DNA of 64,000 nt from Athripsodes cinereus (GCA_947579605.1 OX388305.1:37771542-37835541); one strand, 5' to 3'; positions 44,520-56,759 are shown, counted from the stretch's first letter. A program made the numbers and translations. Notes: a model not told the origin generated them from the letters alone.

Positions 44520-45427
44520 ATTATGAATTTTTGACACAATTGAATGTCGGGAACTAGATTTTACTTACTAGAAGTGTAGATAATAATCACATTTTGAACC
44601 ACTCTAGATTAATTATTCCAATTGATTACACTCACCGATACACAACCTATTTGAATAGTTATTAACTAGGTAGGTATGTTGTATATGATACGTACATACA
44701 TATGTGAACTTCCTTAACCCTTTTAGTGCCATTGTTTTTTTCTCACGTATATGTCTTTTTTTATAAGTTTAAATAGTTTAGTATACTTTAAAATGTCAAA
44801 GAAAACCGTAGTTTTTGATGTCATTTACCCTTATCTGGAAAAAGAAATGTATCTTTTCCGAAAATTACCCGATTTTCAAAATTATTTCAGTGTTTCCTTC
44901 AAGAAACCTCAAAGATGGATATTCAAAGTAAAAAAATGATGCAAAAAAATATTGTGGAAGAAAATTATTACAAAAATAGAAATCCAAAAAAAAAAAAAAT
45001 GTGCATATGTGCTTTTCCGCACAGACCGTATGGGGCCCTTTTTTGCAGAGGGCACAAATTAAGTCACTCTCACTCAAAAGTAGCATCATGCGATTTGACA
45101 GGACCACAATGTCACTTCTACCATCACTTTCTTCACAACTTGAACTATGAGCAGTCTTATTTGAACTATTTTCAAATTCTGACATTTTGGGTTAAATTTT
45201 TTTTTTTAACCGGGATCTTTTTTAAACTTTATTTAGCTTTTACCCATGTTGAACTTTATATATACAATATGAATTAAGTGAAAAAAATATTTTTGCGTGC
45301 ATGTGACCTTCCCCGCTGCACGCCTATCACATATTGATATCGGGAGCGCCATCGCGCTCCTGGCACTTTTGGCATGTATACACAGGAGCGCGATGGCGCT
45401 CCTTGGCACTAAAAGGGTTAAGGAGTG
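44520..45427. mobile_element. Half of the 30280-type element, split by piggyBac-like insertion
   Basis: 44520-44713 matches the right arm of the 30280 element in reverse (ccaattgattacactcacc, gtatgttgtatatgatacg, gtgaacttcc). After the TTAA insertion the sequence resumes with ggagtg, as in the uninterrupted copy. Confidence 0.8.
44718..45417. mobile_element. piggyBac-like DNA transposon at TTAA
   Basis: Ends cccttttagtgcca and tggcactaaaaggg are exact inverses, flanked by TTAA at 44714-44717 and 45418-45421. piggyBac elements start CCCTT and use TTAA. The right end has a subterminal pair ggagcgccatcgcgctcc / ggagcgcgatggcgctcc. A minus-strand frame at 45185-44865 includes CALCKKGPHTVC and AEKHIC, possibly the Cys-rich C-terminal domain of a transposase; no DDD core is present. 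Confidence 0.88.
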
Positions 45428-46289
45428 TTAAGTAATAAAAGAAACAATTTAATGCATTGGTTCCTTTTAAATAAATGCAAAGTGCATAAAAAAATTTGTA
45501 TAAAAATATAAAAGGTTAGTTATTGTATGTATGTCAAATGATTTATTAGGTGCCGTTTAAAGGAGAATCCATCTGGAGTATTTATTTTATTAGAAAAAAA
45601 TAAATTAAAGACATTCAGGATTGGTAGCTTACCTCGTTGCTGAATTAAAGGTTGTTAAATGACTAATGACCAGTTTCAATAATAATTTATCAATCCATGA
45701 CTGCTGATTGAAATCTATTGCATAAAATCTATTTGACAATAAATTTCAATTAACAGTAGCGAATAGATAGATTATTGAAACCGGCCACTTTACAGAATGT
45801 TTTGTGAATACCTGCTTTTTACAGGGCTTTAAAAAAACTTCTAGAAAATTGTGAGAGGCCCATTCTTTGTTGGACTCCATGGTGTTTTTTTTTTTTTGCA
45901 TATATACATATCTCCCTATACACGAGATATCTCTAATAGGGAGGTAGTTGTAATATTATTGTGATTGTTTTTCATTGTTTATTGAAAATAATATTGTATT
46001 GTGTACCTACTTTTGAAATAAATATATTTATTATTATTATATATGAAAAGCATACCACTGGTGCACACAATTTCAAAGTAATACACTTGCTAAATACAAA
46101 AGAACACAAATCATTCTTAACACAGAATACAATAGGATAGAATAATAATTTATATATATACATGTAACGACTGACAACGCTGATTTTTAAGAGAATCATT
46201 GATAGACTTAAAGAGTCTGTTAGCTAAAAAACTGTCTGTAAATTCATACATCAAGTTCAAGGTTGAATTTTTAACATAAAAGATTTTTT
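45428..46289. other. No gene recognised
   Basis: AT-rich, with family-B scraps in reverse at 45605-45655 and 45815-45840. Two related patches (ttcaataataatttatcaat and tagattattgaaaccgg) near 45675-45785 form an imperfect inverted repeat. Confidence 0.35.
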
Positions 46290-46355
46290 TACTAGAAGAA
46301 TGAACGGATGCAAGAAGAGTGTTGTGGACAGAATGCACGTGAATAAGCTACGGTG
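46290..46355 (+). pseudogene. ATAG-tail LINE scrap
   Basis: It encodes RRMNGCKKSVVDRMHVNKLR before breaking off, matching the start of the 54065 fragment. Confidence 0.65.
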
Positions 46356-46521
46356 ATTATCCATGGACAATGTTCACCAATTCCATCATTCTCATTGCAA
46401 TATTTGATAAAATTGTGTTTATTTATTATTAACACCTAGTTCTTTATGGGATATCGCCACAAAATTCGACAGTCGGAACGCAAACGTCAGGTGACGTCAC
46501 ACTTTAAATGTGTATCATGGT

Positions 46522-46974
46522 TAGTGATGTGAGGAGAGAAAATTCTCCAAAGAAATTTCTCGAGAACGAGAAATTTCTCCGAGAATTTCTCCTCTGATGG
46601 AAGAGAAATTTCTCTCCATAATTTTTCTTAGTGGTATTATGACCTTTTGCCTGATTGATCCAAAAATTTGTGGGGCTGATAAAGGCCCAAATCAGAGGTT
46701 ATTAACACTTTTTTCCATGTACGTACCTGCAATTTTTTTTTAACTTAATTATGGGCATGTGGGGTGTCAAAAATCAAGATTTTTCTACCTAATTATAGGT
46801 GCCTACCTAACATTTTTTTGTTTACATAATTAATTGTAGCCATATTGGTGACAAATTGTCTCAAGATTTGTAGCTTGTTATTGATTGATTGAATAAAGTA
46901 CCTATTTATTATTATTATACTGTTAAATAAAAAAAATTCTCTAAAAATTATTCCTTGAGAATTCCACAACACTA
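46522..46974. mobile_element. hAT-like element with 8-bp target duplication
   Basis: It starts tagtgatgtgaggagag, ends ttccacaacacta and is flanked by exact atcatggt copies (46514-46521, 46975-46982). Subterminal repeats are based on gagaaatttctc palindromes. A second copy is at 58262-58779. No transposase. Confidence 0.85.
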
Positions 46975-46982
46975 ATCATGGT

Positions 46983-47524
46983 ATAAGATTAGGTTTGTTA
47001 TAGCCATCTTTTATTTTTAATAAAAAAAATACAAGGAATAGAAAACGAATCAGTATTTTTTGTGGTTTCGTGGCTGGCAATTTTGACTCACTGATTAAAG
47101 GGAAACCACAATTGTACACTTTTAAACCTACACTTAAATATTTGATAAAATACAAAACATATTTTTTTTTTTTTTTTTAAATATTCTAAACATTTTATAT
47201 CTCAATTTTTGTATCAAAAAACGTGCCTATTTTAATTTTTGTTTTTTCTTTAGATCGTCGACGGGTAAGCGTACAGAGTAAGCGATGAAAGTACGCAAGA
47301 TTTATCTGGCTATCTGTTCTCTGTAACTTGTCCCACTAGGGACAGAATGTAAGAGGATATACAAATTATGTAGATATAGTCTTCTCTTCCAATAATTACA
47401 AAAGTTCCCTCCAAGATCAACATTCATGTACAAGTTTTAATATACATAAATATATGCTTTGAATAACATTTGTTATTATCATGCTGGCTACCTCACCTGT
47501 GTGATATGCTGTGAAGGTTTACAA
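46983..47524. other. No gene recognised
   Basis: AT-rich with a T run at 47162-47179; a family-B 3' end scrap at 47480-47520 (ggctacctcacctgtgtga). Confidence 0.35.
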
Positions 47525-47625
47525 GTACTAACATAACATAATATGTATAGACAATTCACACCGATCGGGCTAGTCCCAAACTCAGATATAAATCTTCCAT
47601 CATGGATACTAACGCGACGATACAC
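47525..47625 (-). mobile_element. SINE-1 3' fragment
   Basis: Contains tatagacaattcacaccga, tagtcccaaactcagatat and actaacgcgacgatacac, the reverse of the SINE-1 3' part, followed by a T run at 47629-47649. Confidence 0.75.
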
Positions 47626-47864
47626 ATTTTTTTTTTTTTTTTTTTTTTTATTTATTGGAAAAATCCATGACATCATCCTAGATTGGCAATCTTAATCCCG
47701 TTAGATTCAATAAACATAATATAACAAAGTTGAAATCATAAACCAGTTTCACCGCAACAAAAATCAGATACTTTAAGAACCAGTTGAATAAAACGTAAAT
47801 TTTGTTGAAAATATTTAGGTAAGTATAATAAATTGTAAACAACGAAAGGAACAAAATCAATCAA

Positions 47865-48030
47865 TCATCGCCTTCAACGCTCCTTTCGGGAGCACAGGGT
47901 AGAAACAAGCCTCCTCCGTTCAGAGAGTCCCAGTGCCAATCGCGTCACCTCTTCTCACAATATTTCCCGATCCAGGTATTTCTCTTTCACAATACACCGT
48001 TCCCATGACAACGAATACAGAGCTCAAGGA
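47865..48030 (-). pseudogene. GATGAT-tail LINE end
   Basis: Reverse copy with tcatcgccttcaacgctcct, agcacagggtagaaaca, gcgtcacctcttctc and cacaatacaccgttccca. The open frame is disrupted. Confidence 0.65.
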
Positions 48031-48114
48031 ACAAAATAAATATACTTAGCTGACATATCAGAAGCTGCCGGTCTGATAACAAACAATAATAATAAATAAA
48101 ATACCTAAAATATC

Positions 48115-48545
48115 TTGATCTTGCTCACGAAATCAAAGATATGTGGAGAACACCTACCACAATCATCGTGCCTATAGTGTTGTCTGTGAATGGTTTAATA
48201 CCTAAGAGTCTGTCGAGCAATCTCAGAAAACTGGGAGTAGATGACAGGCTCAAATACAGCATGCAGAAGGCCGTACTTCTATCATCCACCAGGATAGTAA
48301 GAAGGTTTTTGTACCTGTAGCTCTGTAAGTGATCTCCCATGATTGTACTATTTTCATAGGACATCATGAAAGAATCAATTCGAATAATGTTGGAGTTCTA
48401 CATTTTGAATATAAATTTATTTTAATATTTTATTGTTTTTTAATGTTATATGTTATTTAATGTTATATTTAAATTTTATTTTTAATCTTATATTGTGTTC
48501 AAAATGTAGAACCAAATATTGTTTTGTTAAATAAATGAGATATGA
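48115..48545 (+). pseudogene. LINE ORF C-terminal fragment with its 3' tail
   Basis: The plus frame reads DLAHEIKDMWRTPTTIIVPI, then VLSVNGLIPKSLSSNLRKLG, then MQKAVLLSSTRIVRRFL. The pattern W...IIPIV.....G.IPK.......L.......QK...L...RIVR is the C-terminal region of a widespread animal LINE ORF. The tail ttgttttgttaaataaatga at 48515 is the one split by the SINE at 15413, which ties that tail to this LINE family. Confidence 0.75.
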
Positions 48546-48879
48546 ATAATAACAATAAAAGAAAAAAAATGTTTATGATACAGATGAAAGAGGTTGTACT
48601 GTGTTACAAATATGTATTTAATTTAGATGGGTAACCAAGCGAGACCAACCTATTATCAATGGCTCTCCAATCATTACTATATAGGTATTTTTTTTATTTT
48701 ATTTTTAGGTACTATTATAATATATACTATCTATATCTATCTCTATCTACTTTGAGAGGATGGTAAGCAACCAATCATTATATTGCTGCAAAATATTTTA
48801 GCCTGTTCACATTGTAAATGTATGTGTATTTATTTATTTATTTTTATCTACTATACATACAGAATGACGTCGGTAAAAT
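48546..48879. other. No gene recognised
   Basis: AT-rich, with (tatc)n-like runs at 48728-48752 and (attt)n at 48828-48845. Confidence 0.35.
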
Positions 48880-49190
48880 TAAGGGGTCAGTATACCGGGG
48901 CGTCAAGGAGACTATCTCCAGAAAGCCATGGTTGCATGATTTCAAGTTATTCAGATCTGAGATTGCCACATTGACAAATTAGACAGTCATTTTTTAGGAT
49001 AGGTTTGATTATGTCCCCATTTTGCGAGTGCGAGCTCGATATTGAATTCCTGGACCATATTGTCTTCTTCGGTTGTCCAATAAGAGACTCTTAACATTTG
49101 TATTACGAGATAACTGAAGTCCAGTATCCGATTAACATGTCTTGCCTTCTGCAAACTGAGACCCTTTCTGTATATGTCAAAATTTAAAAA
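48880..49190 (+). pseudogene. LINE RNase H/zinc-knuckle end
   Basis: Frames read HGCMISSYSDLRL and, after stops, IMSPFCECELDIEFLDHIVF then FGCPIRDS. The C-x-C...DHI.F.CP knuckle closes the RNase H region of I-type LINEs. Several stops and frame changes mark it as old. Confidence 0.55.
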
Positions 49191-50079
49191 TTAGGCAAAA
49201 GAAAATTATTATATAGATTAGTGCCATAAAATTATATGATATCTTCTAAACATATTGAACTTGGCACAAATTGATTGATTGATGATTTTCTCTACTTTTT
49301 CTTGTTCTTTGCATGATTATAATTTGAGTTTGGGTAGATGGCGCTCTAGTAGCTGCCTGAACCCATAACTTCTTTTTTTAAATTCAAAATAATAGTTAAA
49401 CATCAATTGATTATATATTATATTTTTGAATTCCAAATGAAATACAGTGTACTTTATTTATTTAATAAAATTATTGTTATTAGTGTTAGCTGCGCTAAAG
49501 TTAAAATGTTAAACTGTAAAGAGTAAAAAATTCAAATAAATCAACACAGAATGTTTGTTGCCTCAATCAGAGCAACAAATTTCCTGTAAGTGTAAATAAT
49601 ATGTCACAGATGCTGAGTCAACACATTGAAAAAATGACATAAGTGTAGGACATCCAGGGATAAATGGTGGGAGCCTACTTTGCCAAATATTTATATATTT
49701 TTTAAATAGACAGTTCATGCAAACTACAGTTTAAAAAGCTAGTAGTATACAATAAATAATTATTGTTTAGCAGTTATGTGTAGCTATATACTCCTACCTC
49801 TCATAATAATAAAGGTATCATAATAGCAACAACAACAAAAAAACTGCCTCAGGGCGGGTTAGCAAACTTGTATTTAGTTTATGATAGGTATTACAAGAGA
49901 GCCTCCATAATCTGAGCACCATAAACAATCTCCATGCAGTTCTCTGATTATTATTTTTTTATACCTCTCAATTTATTTTTCTCAAAATATTTTGTAAAAG
50001 TATTTTATTGTTATAACTTTTCGAATATCGTACATTACCTTAAAACAATACATCTACCAATACTTGCACATATCCTTCA
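49191..50079. other. No gene recognised
   Basis: AT-rich; no repeat matched within the window. Confidence 0.35.
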
Positions 50080-50815
50080 TATCTTATCAAGGCATTGATA
50101 AGATATATTGCCATTTAAGATTAAAATATTATACATATTATAGAATCAAGGCATTGACAAAATATATTGCCATTTAAGATCAAAATATTATATATATTTT
50201 ATACATTTTCTAGAATCAAGGCATTGATAAGATATATTGCCATTTAAGATTAAAATATTATACATATTTTAGAATCAAGGCATTGACAAGATATATTGCC
50301 ATTTAAGATCAAAATATTATACATATTTTATACTAAGAAGATATATTTGGCTGAGAGGAATGGTGCTCGGAGACGTGGACGTCCGAGGATTAAATAGCAA
50401 GATCATTTAAATCAAATCCTACAGGACGGTCACGTGTTGAGCACATTGAACAGGAGAGCATGCATGAGGAATTGTATGACAGTGACGGAAGCGAAAGATG
50501 TATGCAAGGATAGATGGAAGTGGCGCTCGATCCTTTCTGCCTACCCCGCGAGGGAAGCGGCGTGATGGTATGTATGTATGTATGCAGTATAGAATGTCAA
50601 TGAAATGTTTAGCAATATGTCAAGAATTAATATTGCCATTTAAGATTAAAATATTATACATTTTCTAGAATCATGGCATTGATAAGATATATTGCCATTA
50701 AAGATTAAAATATTATACATATTTTATACATTTTCTAGAATCAAGGCATTGATAAGATATATTGCCATTTAAAATTAAAATATTATACATATTTTAGAAT
50801 CAGGTTGGACCAATA
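50080..50815. repeat. 59/70-bp minisatellite split by a LINE fragment
   Basis: gcattgataag starts recur at 50092, 50151, 50221 and 50280, then near 50675 and 50745. Units are 59 bp, or 70 bp where ttatacatttt is added. The interval 50335-50590 is a LINE fragment. Confidence 0.88.
50335..50590 (+). pseudogene. ATAG-tail LINE relative inserted in the minisatellite
   Basis: It reads KIYLAERNGARRRGRPRIK, a stop, ILQDGHVLSTLNRRACMRNC, MTVTEAKDVCKDRWKW and SAYPAREAA then stop and (tatg)n. The subfamily is that of 27651-27965. Confidence 0.8.
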
Positions 50816-51624
50816 CACATCCACCACATCAAACTTACTTTCTAAATGCTAGAGCTTATTGAGAATTGAGTTACCTCTATACCTGATTATGATTATGCAT
50901 GCTGAGGGTGGATCTAATGTACCGAGAGAACAACCTGCATGTTTATTACACGCAGTTAGTCTACAATTAATTTGAAATTTATGAATTGATTTAAATTACT
51001 GATAATTTTCTTTACTATATCATAATGATTCATATTACAATCGAAACAAAATGAAGAATTGAGTAAACAAATAAACAATATGAATAAAACACTTGTTTTA
51101 TTTATTTCGCTATGGAATTCTACTAACTAAACACCGACGCAATGAATAAATAAATAAACATACAAAGTATTCTTTCTGAGTGGAATTAGCTAGAATCGGA
51201 TAATTTATATTTAACTGTACTAACTAAGCATGCACCAGCATATTCACAATCAAAGTATCTTTAATACTATCTGCCTACATATATTATTTATTATACAACA
51301 CACCATGTAACTATTAAATTTTATGTTACATGCAAAATAATTAGGATCTTTACATCTTTCTTACATAAATCTTTACATAACAAAATTCCTCGTAAGTAAA
51401 ATGTAAAATAAAACAGAAAATCTTCTCTAGAATTTAGTACGACCTTGCCATTTAATACTCGGATGCCCATATCTCTGAGCATCATTCCGCTCAGCTCTGT
51501 ATATTTGCTTAGTCGTTTTGTCTTTGTTCAATCTTTCCACATGCTCAAACCACCATAGTTCATTTACTATTATTTTATTTTTTTTAATAAAAGATATATC
51601 TGGTCACAAGAGTGAAGAATTAGG
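50816..51624. other. No gene recognised
   Basis: A weak family-B trace at 50900-50965 (gagggtggatctaatg). The rest is AT-rich, with a reverse LINE scrap at 51480-51570 (ttgttcaatctttccacatg). Confidence 0.35.
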
Positions 51625-51965
51625 ATATCAGGAGAACGAGCGGATGCGAGAAGAGTGTTGTGGATAGAATGCGTGTAAATAAGTTACGATGGTATGGACA
51701 TCTTGAGTGAATGTAAGATGAAAGAATGACGAAGAGGATGTATTTATCTGAAAGAGGAGGTGTGAGGAAGCGCGGACAGCCAAGCACCACATGGCTAAAG
51801 GACGGCCGCGTGTTGAGTAAGAGAAATCGGCAAACTTGTATGAGAAACTGGACGAATGTGGAGGTAGCAAAAGAAGTTTGTAAGGATAGATCTATATGGC
51901 GTTCCGTTCTCTCTACCTACCCCTCCTGGGACACGGCGTGAGGGTATAGATAGATAGAGATAGAT
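51625..51965 (+). pseudogene. ATAG-tail LINE C-terminus, well preserved
   Basis: It encodes KSVVDRMRVNKLRWYGHLE, a stop, RMTKRMYLSERGGVRKRG, VLSKRNRQTCMRN, KEVCKDRSIWRSVLS and TYPSWDTA then stop, followed by (taga)n. Only the part after the RT domain remains. The protein end and tail serve as the reference for the other fragments. Confidence 0.85.
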
Positions 51966-52115
51966 ATCTGAGTTTTGTTATAAACCCATATACAACCTTA
52001 TACACCTTTCACAAGTAAGCTAAAAGCTTGTGTTATGAAAGGGGAGTGTGCCGGCACCTGGGATTGAACCACGGACCCCCTGTTCAAGAGGCCGAGACTC
52101 TACCTCCAGGCTAAC
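51966..52115 (-). mobile_element. tRNA-derived SINE-2 copy
   Basis: Minus strand: cgttagcctggaggtagagt, box B region ggttcaatccc near 52062-52072, then aagcttttagcttacttgtg and ataaggttgtatatgggttt. It abuts the (taga)n tail of the preceding LINE fragment. Confidence 0.85.
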
Positions 52116-52907
52116 GATGAACTATTATCGCCAGACTTCATTTCTCATTCTTCTTTTATCTCGTATAAGTGCCGACTCACAAAAAAGCATTTGGCTTGCT
52201 TACTTATGGTCATGCTTAGCGCGAGAATTGAGTTATCCTGGTTAAAGCAAAACAATTTTTTATATTGCGTATATACCCAAAATTCTTTTTACAAAATTTT
52301 AGTAAATAATTTTATTTTTTCGAATGGCAACTCCTGTTGTATAGAGTCAGAGTAAGTTCAAAACATATTTTAGTCAGACATAAGTTGGAATAATGCTAAT
52401 CTCTGTTTTACTTTATGAATAATAAATATAAAGAAGATAGGTACCTACATATTTAATTTAATATATCAATTTATATTCAGCTTGGCAGGTATGATTCATT
52501 GCTTGATAGAAGTTGTTGAATGTAGGATTAAATATATGAATACCAACAGGAAAAAGTTGACATTTATAAATAAAAAAGTTAAATGTATTGAACTAATGGT
52601 AACTTTATTTTATATTAATTTATTCCTAACTGTAAATAAATTATAGACAGTTTCATAGAGAAATACATGAAAATTACCAATTTCTCCCAATCAACTCAAT
52701 GTTTGAGACAGCATACACACAAAAAAATATTCGACCAAATGTATATTAACAAGTACAAATACATACTTATTTATCGTCGTTGCATATTCAAAAAGGGTTA
52801 AGTGAATTTATAAATGTTTTGACATTTCTAGAATAAACTGCATATAATGACATCACAACCATTTTATAAAGTGATTCTTAGTATCAAATATTAAAATTCA
52901 ATACTTA
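52116..52907. other. No gene recognised
   Basis: AT-rich, no matched repeats or ORFs. Confidence 0.35.
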
Positions 52908-53220
52908 AAGAATAATATCACATGCCAATAAAAAGTCCAAACAACAATTTTAATATCCTAATGAACAGTTTTTAAAGAGTATGCCTATGTTGTTACATAG
53001 GTTTGTGTGTTACAGGGGTTACGTTAGTTAGTTAAAGAGTGTTACATGTATATGTGTTTAGTGCATTGTATATGTGTATCGCCGTGTTAGTACCCATAAT
53101 ACAATATTCATATCTTAGTTTGGGACTAGCTCGGTCTGTGTGAATTGTCTATACGTGTTATGTTAAAAAAAAAAAAAAAATTCACACATACTTCTTTTTG
53201 AATATGCAACGACGTTATGT
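52908..53220 (+). repeat. Dispersed repeat (pair of 2155-2290) split by SINE-1 fragment
   Basis: gaataatatcacatgccaat to aaagagtatgcc and then, after the insertion, ttctttttgaatatgcaacg match 2155-2290. Confidence 0.75.
53030..53177 (+). mobile_element. SINE-1 3' half
   Basis: Contains gtatatgtgtatcgccgtgt, agtacccataatacaat, gggactagctcggtctgtgt and gaattgtctatacgtgtta, then an A run at 53165-53180. Truncated at the 5' side, so the tRNA part is missing. Confidence 0.8.
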
Positions 53221-54064
53221 TATCTTCACACTAAAATGTTTTTCTATAATATTTTTGGCTGAGGTTATTTCTACCCATTTTTTTTTTTTTCTTTTTTACC
53301 ATAAACAACCCGAGGTAAATAAATATATTTCTATATTTCTGTCCTTTTCCTAAATGAAACAAAAACTGTGAAAGCACTACTCTATGGTTAATCTATGGCA
53401 TAAAACACTTCTTTCCGGCTTTTGTCAGGTTTTCTTTTTGCCGCCCATGTTGATATAATTCATTTTATAATCCAGAAATTTAACCCATAAACGACTTAAA
53501 AACACTCAATTTGTAGAAAATATTTAAGAGAAAATTAAATGCAATAAAAATATCCATTAATATAAACAAAATAAAGTTAAAACACGAATTAGAAATTACT
53601 AACAAAACGTCACACAAGTCTAATGGTCAAACGTCAAACAAATAGTTGGTATCTGTTATCTGTGGTTGGTATGTACTTTGGGTAGAAATAACCACTTTTT
53701 CGCGGAATATTTTTGTTTGTATAAAAAAAAAAAATGGGTGAAAATAGCGCCTCCGAATATTTAATGTCAGTAAAAATTCCTTCTTCCAATCAGTGCGCAT
53801 ATAACAAGGGATGTCTACATCAAAAAATAATTTTTAATTCAAAAACTCTATTAAAGTCATAAGCTTATATTTATTGACCAGAAAGAAAAAACCGACAATG
53901 TAATCAAACAAATTTAGTGACCAAATACATGGGTGTTGCAAGGCTTGAAGGACATTCACTGGTTTCTTTATTGTGGAGGTCCTTTTATGGCTTTGTCTAG
54001 TATATAGAATATGCAATACTTACGTGTAATTAGCAACGAGACTATTATACACAAGAAAATCATC
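53221..54064. other. No gene recognised
   Basis: The phrases gaggttatttctacccattt (53262) and aaaaatgggtgaaaatagcg (53729) are near inverses about 450 bp apart, with tttggtagaaataacc-like bases around 53685, so a decayed inverted-repeat element may span 53255-53755. No coding frame. Confidence 0.35.
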
Positions 54065-54370
54065 GTGATAGAGTGAGGAATGAGGATATTAGAAGAATGA
54101 GTGGATGCAAGAGGAGTGTTGTGGATAGAATGCGTGTAAATAAATTGAGATGATTTGGTCATAGTCGTCCGAGAACTACATGGCTTGATCATGTAGATCA
54201 AATTCTCAAGGACGACCGTGTATTGAGTAAGAGAAATCAACGTGCGTGCATGAGAAATTGTATGACTGTAGAAGAAGCGAAAGAAGTATGTAAGGACAGG
54301 TCTATATGGCGTTCCGTTCTCTCAGCCTACCCCACTTGGGATACAGTGTGAGAGAATAGATAGATAGATA
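54065..54370 (+). pseudogene. ATAG-tail LINE C-terminus
   Basis: It reads RNEDIRRMSGCKRSVVDRM, a stop near RVNKLR, then PRTTWLDHVDQILKDDRVLS, KRNQRACMRNCMTVEEAKEV and SAYPTWDTV then stop and (atag)n. A short internal deletion relative to 51625 removes the ERMTKR part. Confidence 0.85.
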
Positions 54371-56029
54371 GAAAATCATCACTGGCATCTCAAATTTCTC
54401 CGAAATAAGCCATGTGAAATTGTTTATATTGTTGATTGATTTGTAATTTTGAAATGATTGTTATCTTGTTTTTTTTATTATTGAAGGTTTTCGTTTTCTA
54501 TTTTCATGTCTGTTATATATTTTTAAATAGGTATGTATGTTTTCTGTTTCTAATTTTATTTCTGTCATCTATTTTATCTTAAGATATTGGAAAGGGGCAG
54601 CATAATACTAACTATTATTATTAACAATTTTTCTGAAAATATTCATACTGATTTTCTAATCTATACCACATAGGTCAATGGTTAAGGTATATATTTAGTT
54701 AAGGTATATATTTAGTTAAGGTATATATTTAGTTAAATAGGAAAATCATTTGATAAAAGATGATGAAACTTCCCAATTGAACGTTGAAAATCTAATTAAA
54801 CAAAAAACTACGAAAATTACAATTGAAAATATTTCTCAGAATACTTAATTACAGTCAATGTCAAAAAATATTATCAAATAAAATTATGACATGCTACAAA
54901 AATGATATTTTATATCATATGTAGGTATATATTTTTAATGAAGACATTGATATTTTTTAATTCAGATAATTTGAAATTATGAAATATTTTTCAAATTAGC
55001 AACCATTGAAATAAAAAAGATATACTTACTGTAAAAAATAACACCGAATCACCAAATCTACTGATGACAAATATAATGATATATGCACAACCACTTCACT
55101 GAAACTCTTTATACAAATATAAAACTAAAACTTATCAACTAAATAATATTCACAAAAAGGTTTTTATAATAAAGAATAATCAACCTTGGAACGACACACT
55201 GCATTTTCTCAATTTATATCACATTTGCGAAACTTCAAGGACCATTACTGCCATCAAAAAATGAAAAAAACTACCATTATATCAACACATAATAAAAGAA
55301 ACAACAAAGTGAGTGATATTCAATATAAATTAAATTTAATTTCAACTTAATTTACTTCACAATACAAATTGTTATGACAAAGCATGAATTGTAATAATGC
55401 GGTTATGATTTGTAAGAATGAATTATCAATGAATGAAAGTGTAGGTATTATAATAACAATATTATATTGTGTTTATATTAAAATTGAGTCACAAATATGT
55501 CTGTATTGTACAATGTATTATAATATATTAAGATACTTGTAACAAATATAATGGCAGAGAGCCAACGAATGTTTCACAAATGTGTTATCTTTTATTCGAT
55601 ACAATAATTATGATTTAACGTACACGATAGCTACCTACACCAATGCTTTTGATTTGAGGTAAACGCAAACGTCACTTACCACCCGCACAATAATCGCGAA
55701 TTTGACAGATGCTCACTGACTTTCTTGTCACCATAGATGAAATTTCAGGCCATAAACAAAACTTTATTAAAATCAAAGATACGGAAATGCTCAAAATAAT
55801 TGTGCCAAATTCAATTTACGCAAAAGTATTATTATCTTGAGTTTATTAATAATTTCAAAGCTTCTGGATCTTAAACATAGTTCCATCTGTTTTGTCACTG
55901 ATGAACTATTATATATTTCATCTTATTCTTGTCCAATTTTTGTTTCTTTTTTATTTATAATAGGTATATATTTAATAAATTTTCTTATTTCCAAATGAGA
56001 TGATAAAAAGAGAGTATAGTAATATGAAT
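54371..56029. other. No gene recognised
   Basis: AT-rich. The 18-base phrase ggtatatatttagttaa is repeated three times in tandem at 54685-54735. No ORF above 60 codons and no matched transposon. Confidence 0.4.
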
Positions 56030-56280
56030 ATGTCGTGGAAAGAGGTGACGCAATTGGCACAGAGATGCTCTGAATGGAGGAGGCTGGTTTCTGCCCTGTG
56101 TTCCCGAGAGGAGCGTTGAGGGCGATGATGATGATGATAGTAATATGAAATATTTCTACGACGGGGGTTTAGGCCGGCCGGCTCTTTAGGTTTGCCCAGT
56201 ACCCACCCGTGAGGACAATTTTGGTTTGAAAGTGCAAATAAATAGAAGTCTACGACTCCCGAAATCATTATTGTGAGGTA
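56030..56280 (+). pseudogene. GATGAT-tail LINE end plus associated repeat
   Basis: The frame MSWKEVTQLAQRCSEWRRL continues to CSREER and a stop, then gatgatgatgatga. The next 110 bp (ggccggccggctctttagg, cacccgtgaggac) match 4655-4760. Confidence 0.75.
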
Positions 56281-56494
56281 GGTAGCTTTCTTCAATTATC
56301 GATTTCATCTTTTTCTGTGAATAATTGTGTTGTGGTTTGTTTTTAAACAAATTTTAAATTACAAATGTGTTTGTTTTATAATTATGTGGCTGCACTTGGT
56401 CAAGGACATACCCAGGGTAGCCCCTTCCAAATGTTTAAAAATTGTATTGAAGTTAGAACTATTCAATTTATTCAATTATAAACAATACCTCAAA

Positions 56495-56640
56495 ATAGTT
56501 TTATTTATTTATTCATTCTTTACTGTACATTGATTAAGTACAAATAATTGCATAAAAGGTAAACATTCAAGCTAGATAAATCAATAAACAGAGGGTGAGT
56601 TTATCGCAAAGGCGCGATCTCTTCCAACTAACCCAAAAGT
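56495..56640 (-). mobile_element. LINE 3' tail, (AATA)n-ended family
   Basis: Minus strand: gttagttggaagagatcgcg, cctttgcgataaactcaccc, tctgtttattga, then tacagtaaagaataaat. Confidence 0.8.
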
Positions 56641-56759
56641 AATGCCTGAACAAAAAACAGACAAGCAAGCAGACTATTTATATGTATTTTTACATATTGG
56701 CAATGTACCCAAATTTGGATGATACTCTCCTATTTCAAGTACGTTTTGGTATTTGTGTA

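Noticed and set aside
45000..45185. Zinc-finger protein on the minus strand (CALCKKGPHTVC)
   Set aside because: It lies inside the piggyBac-like element and is better explained as a transposase scrap; not listed as a separate gene.
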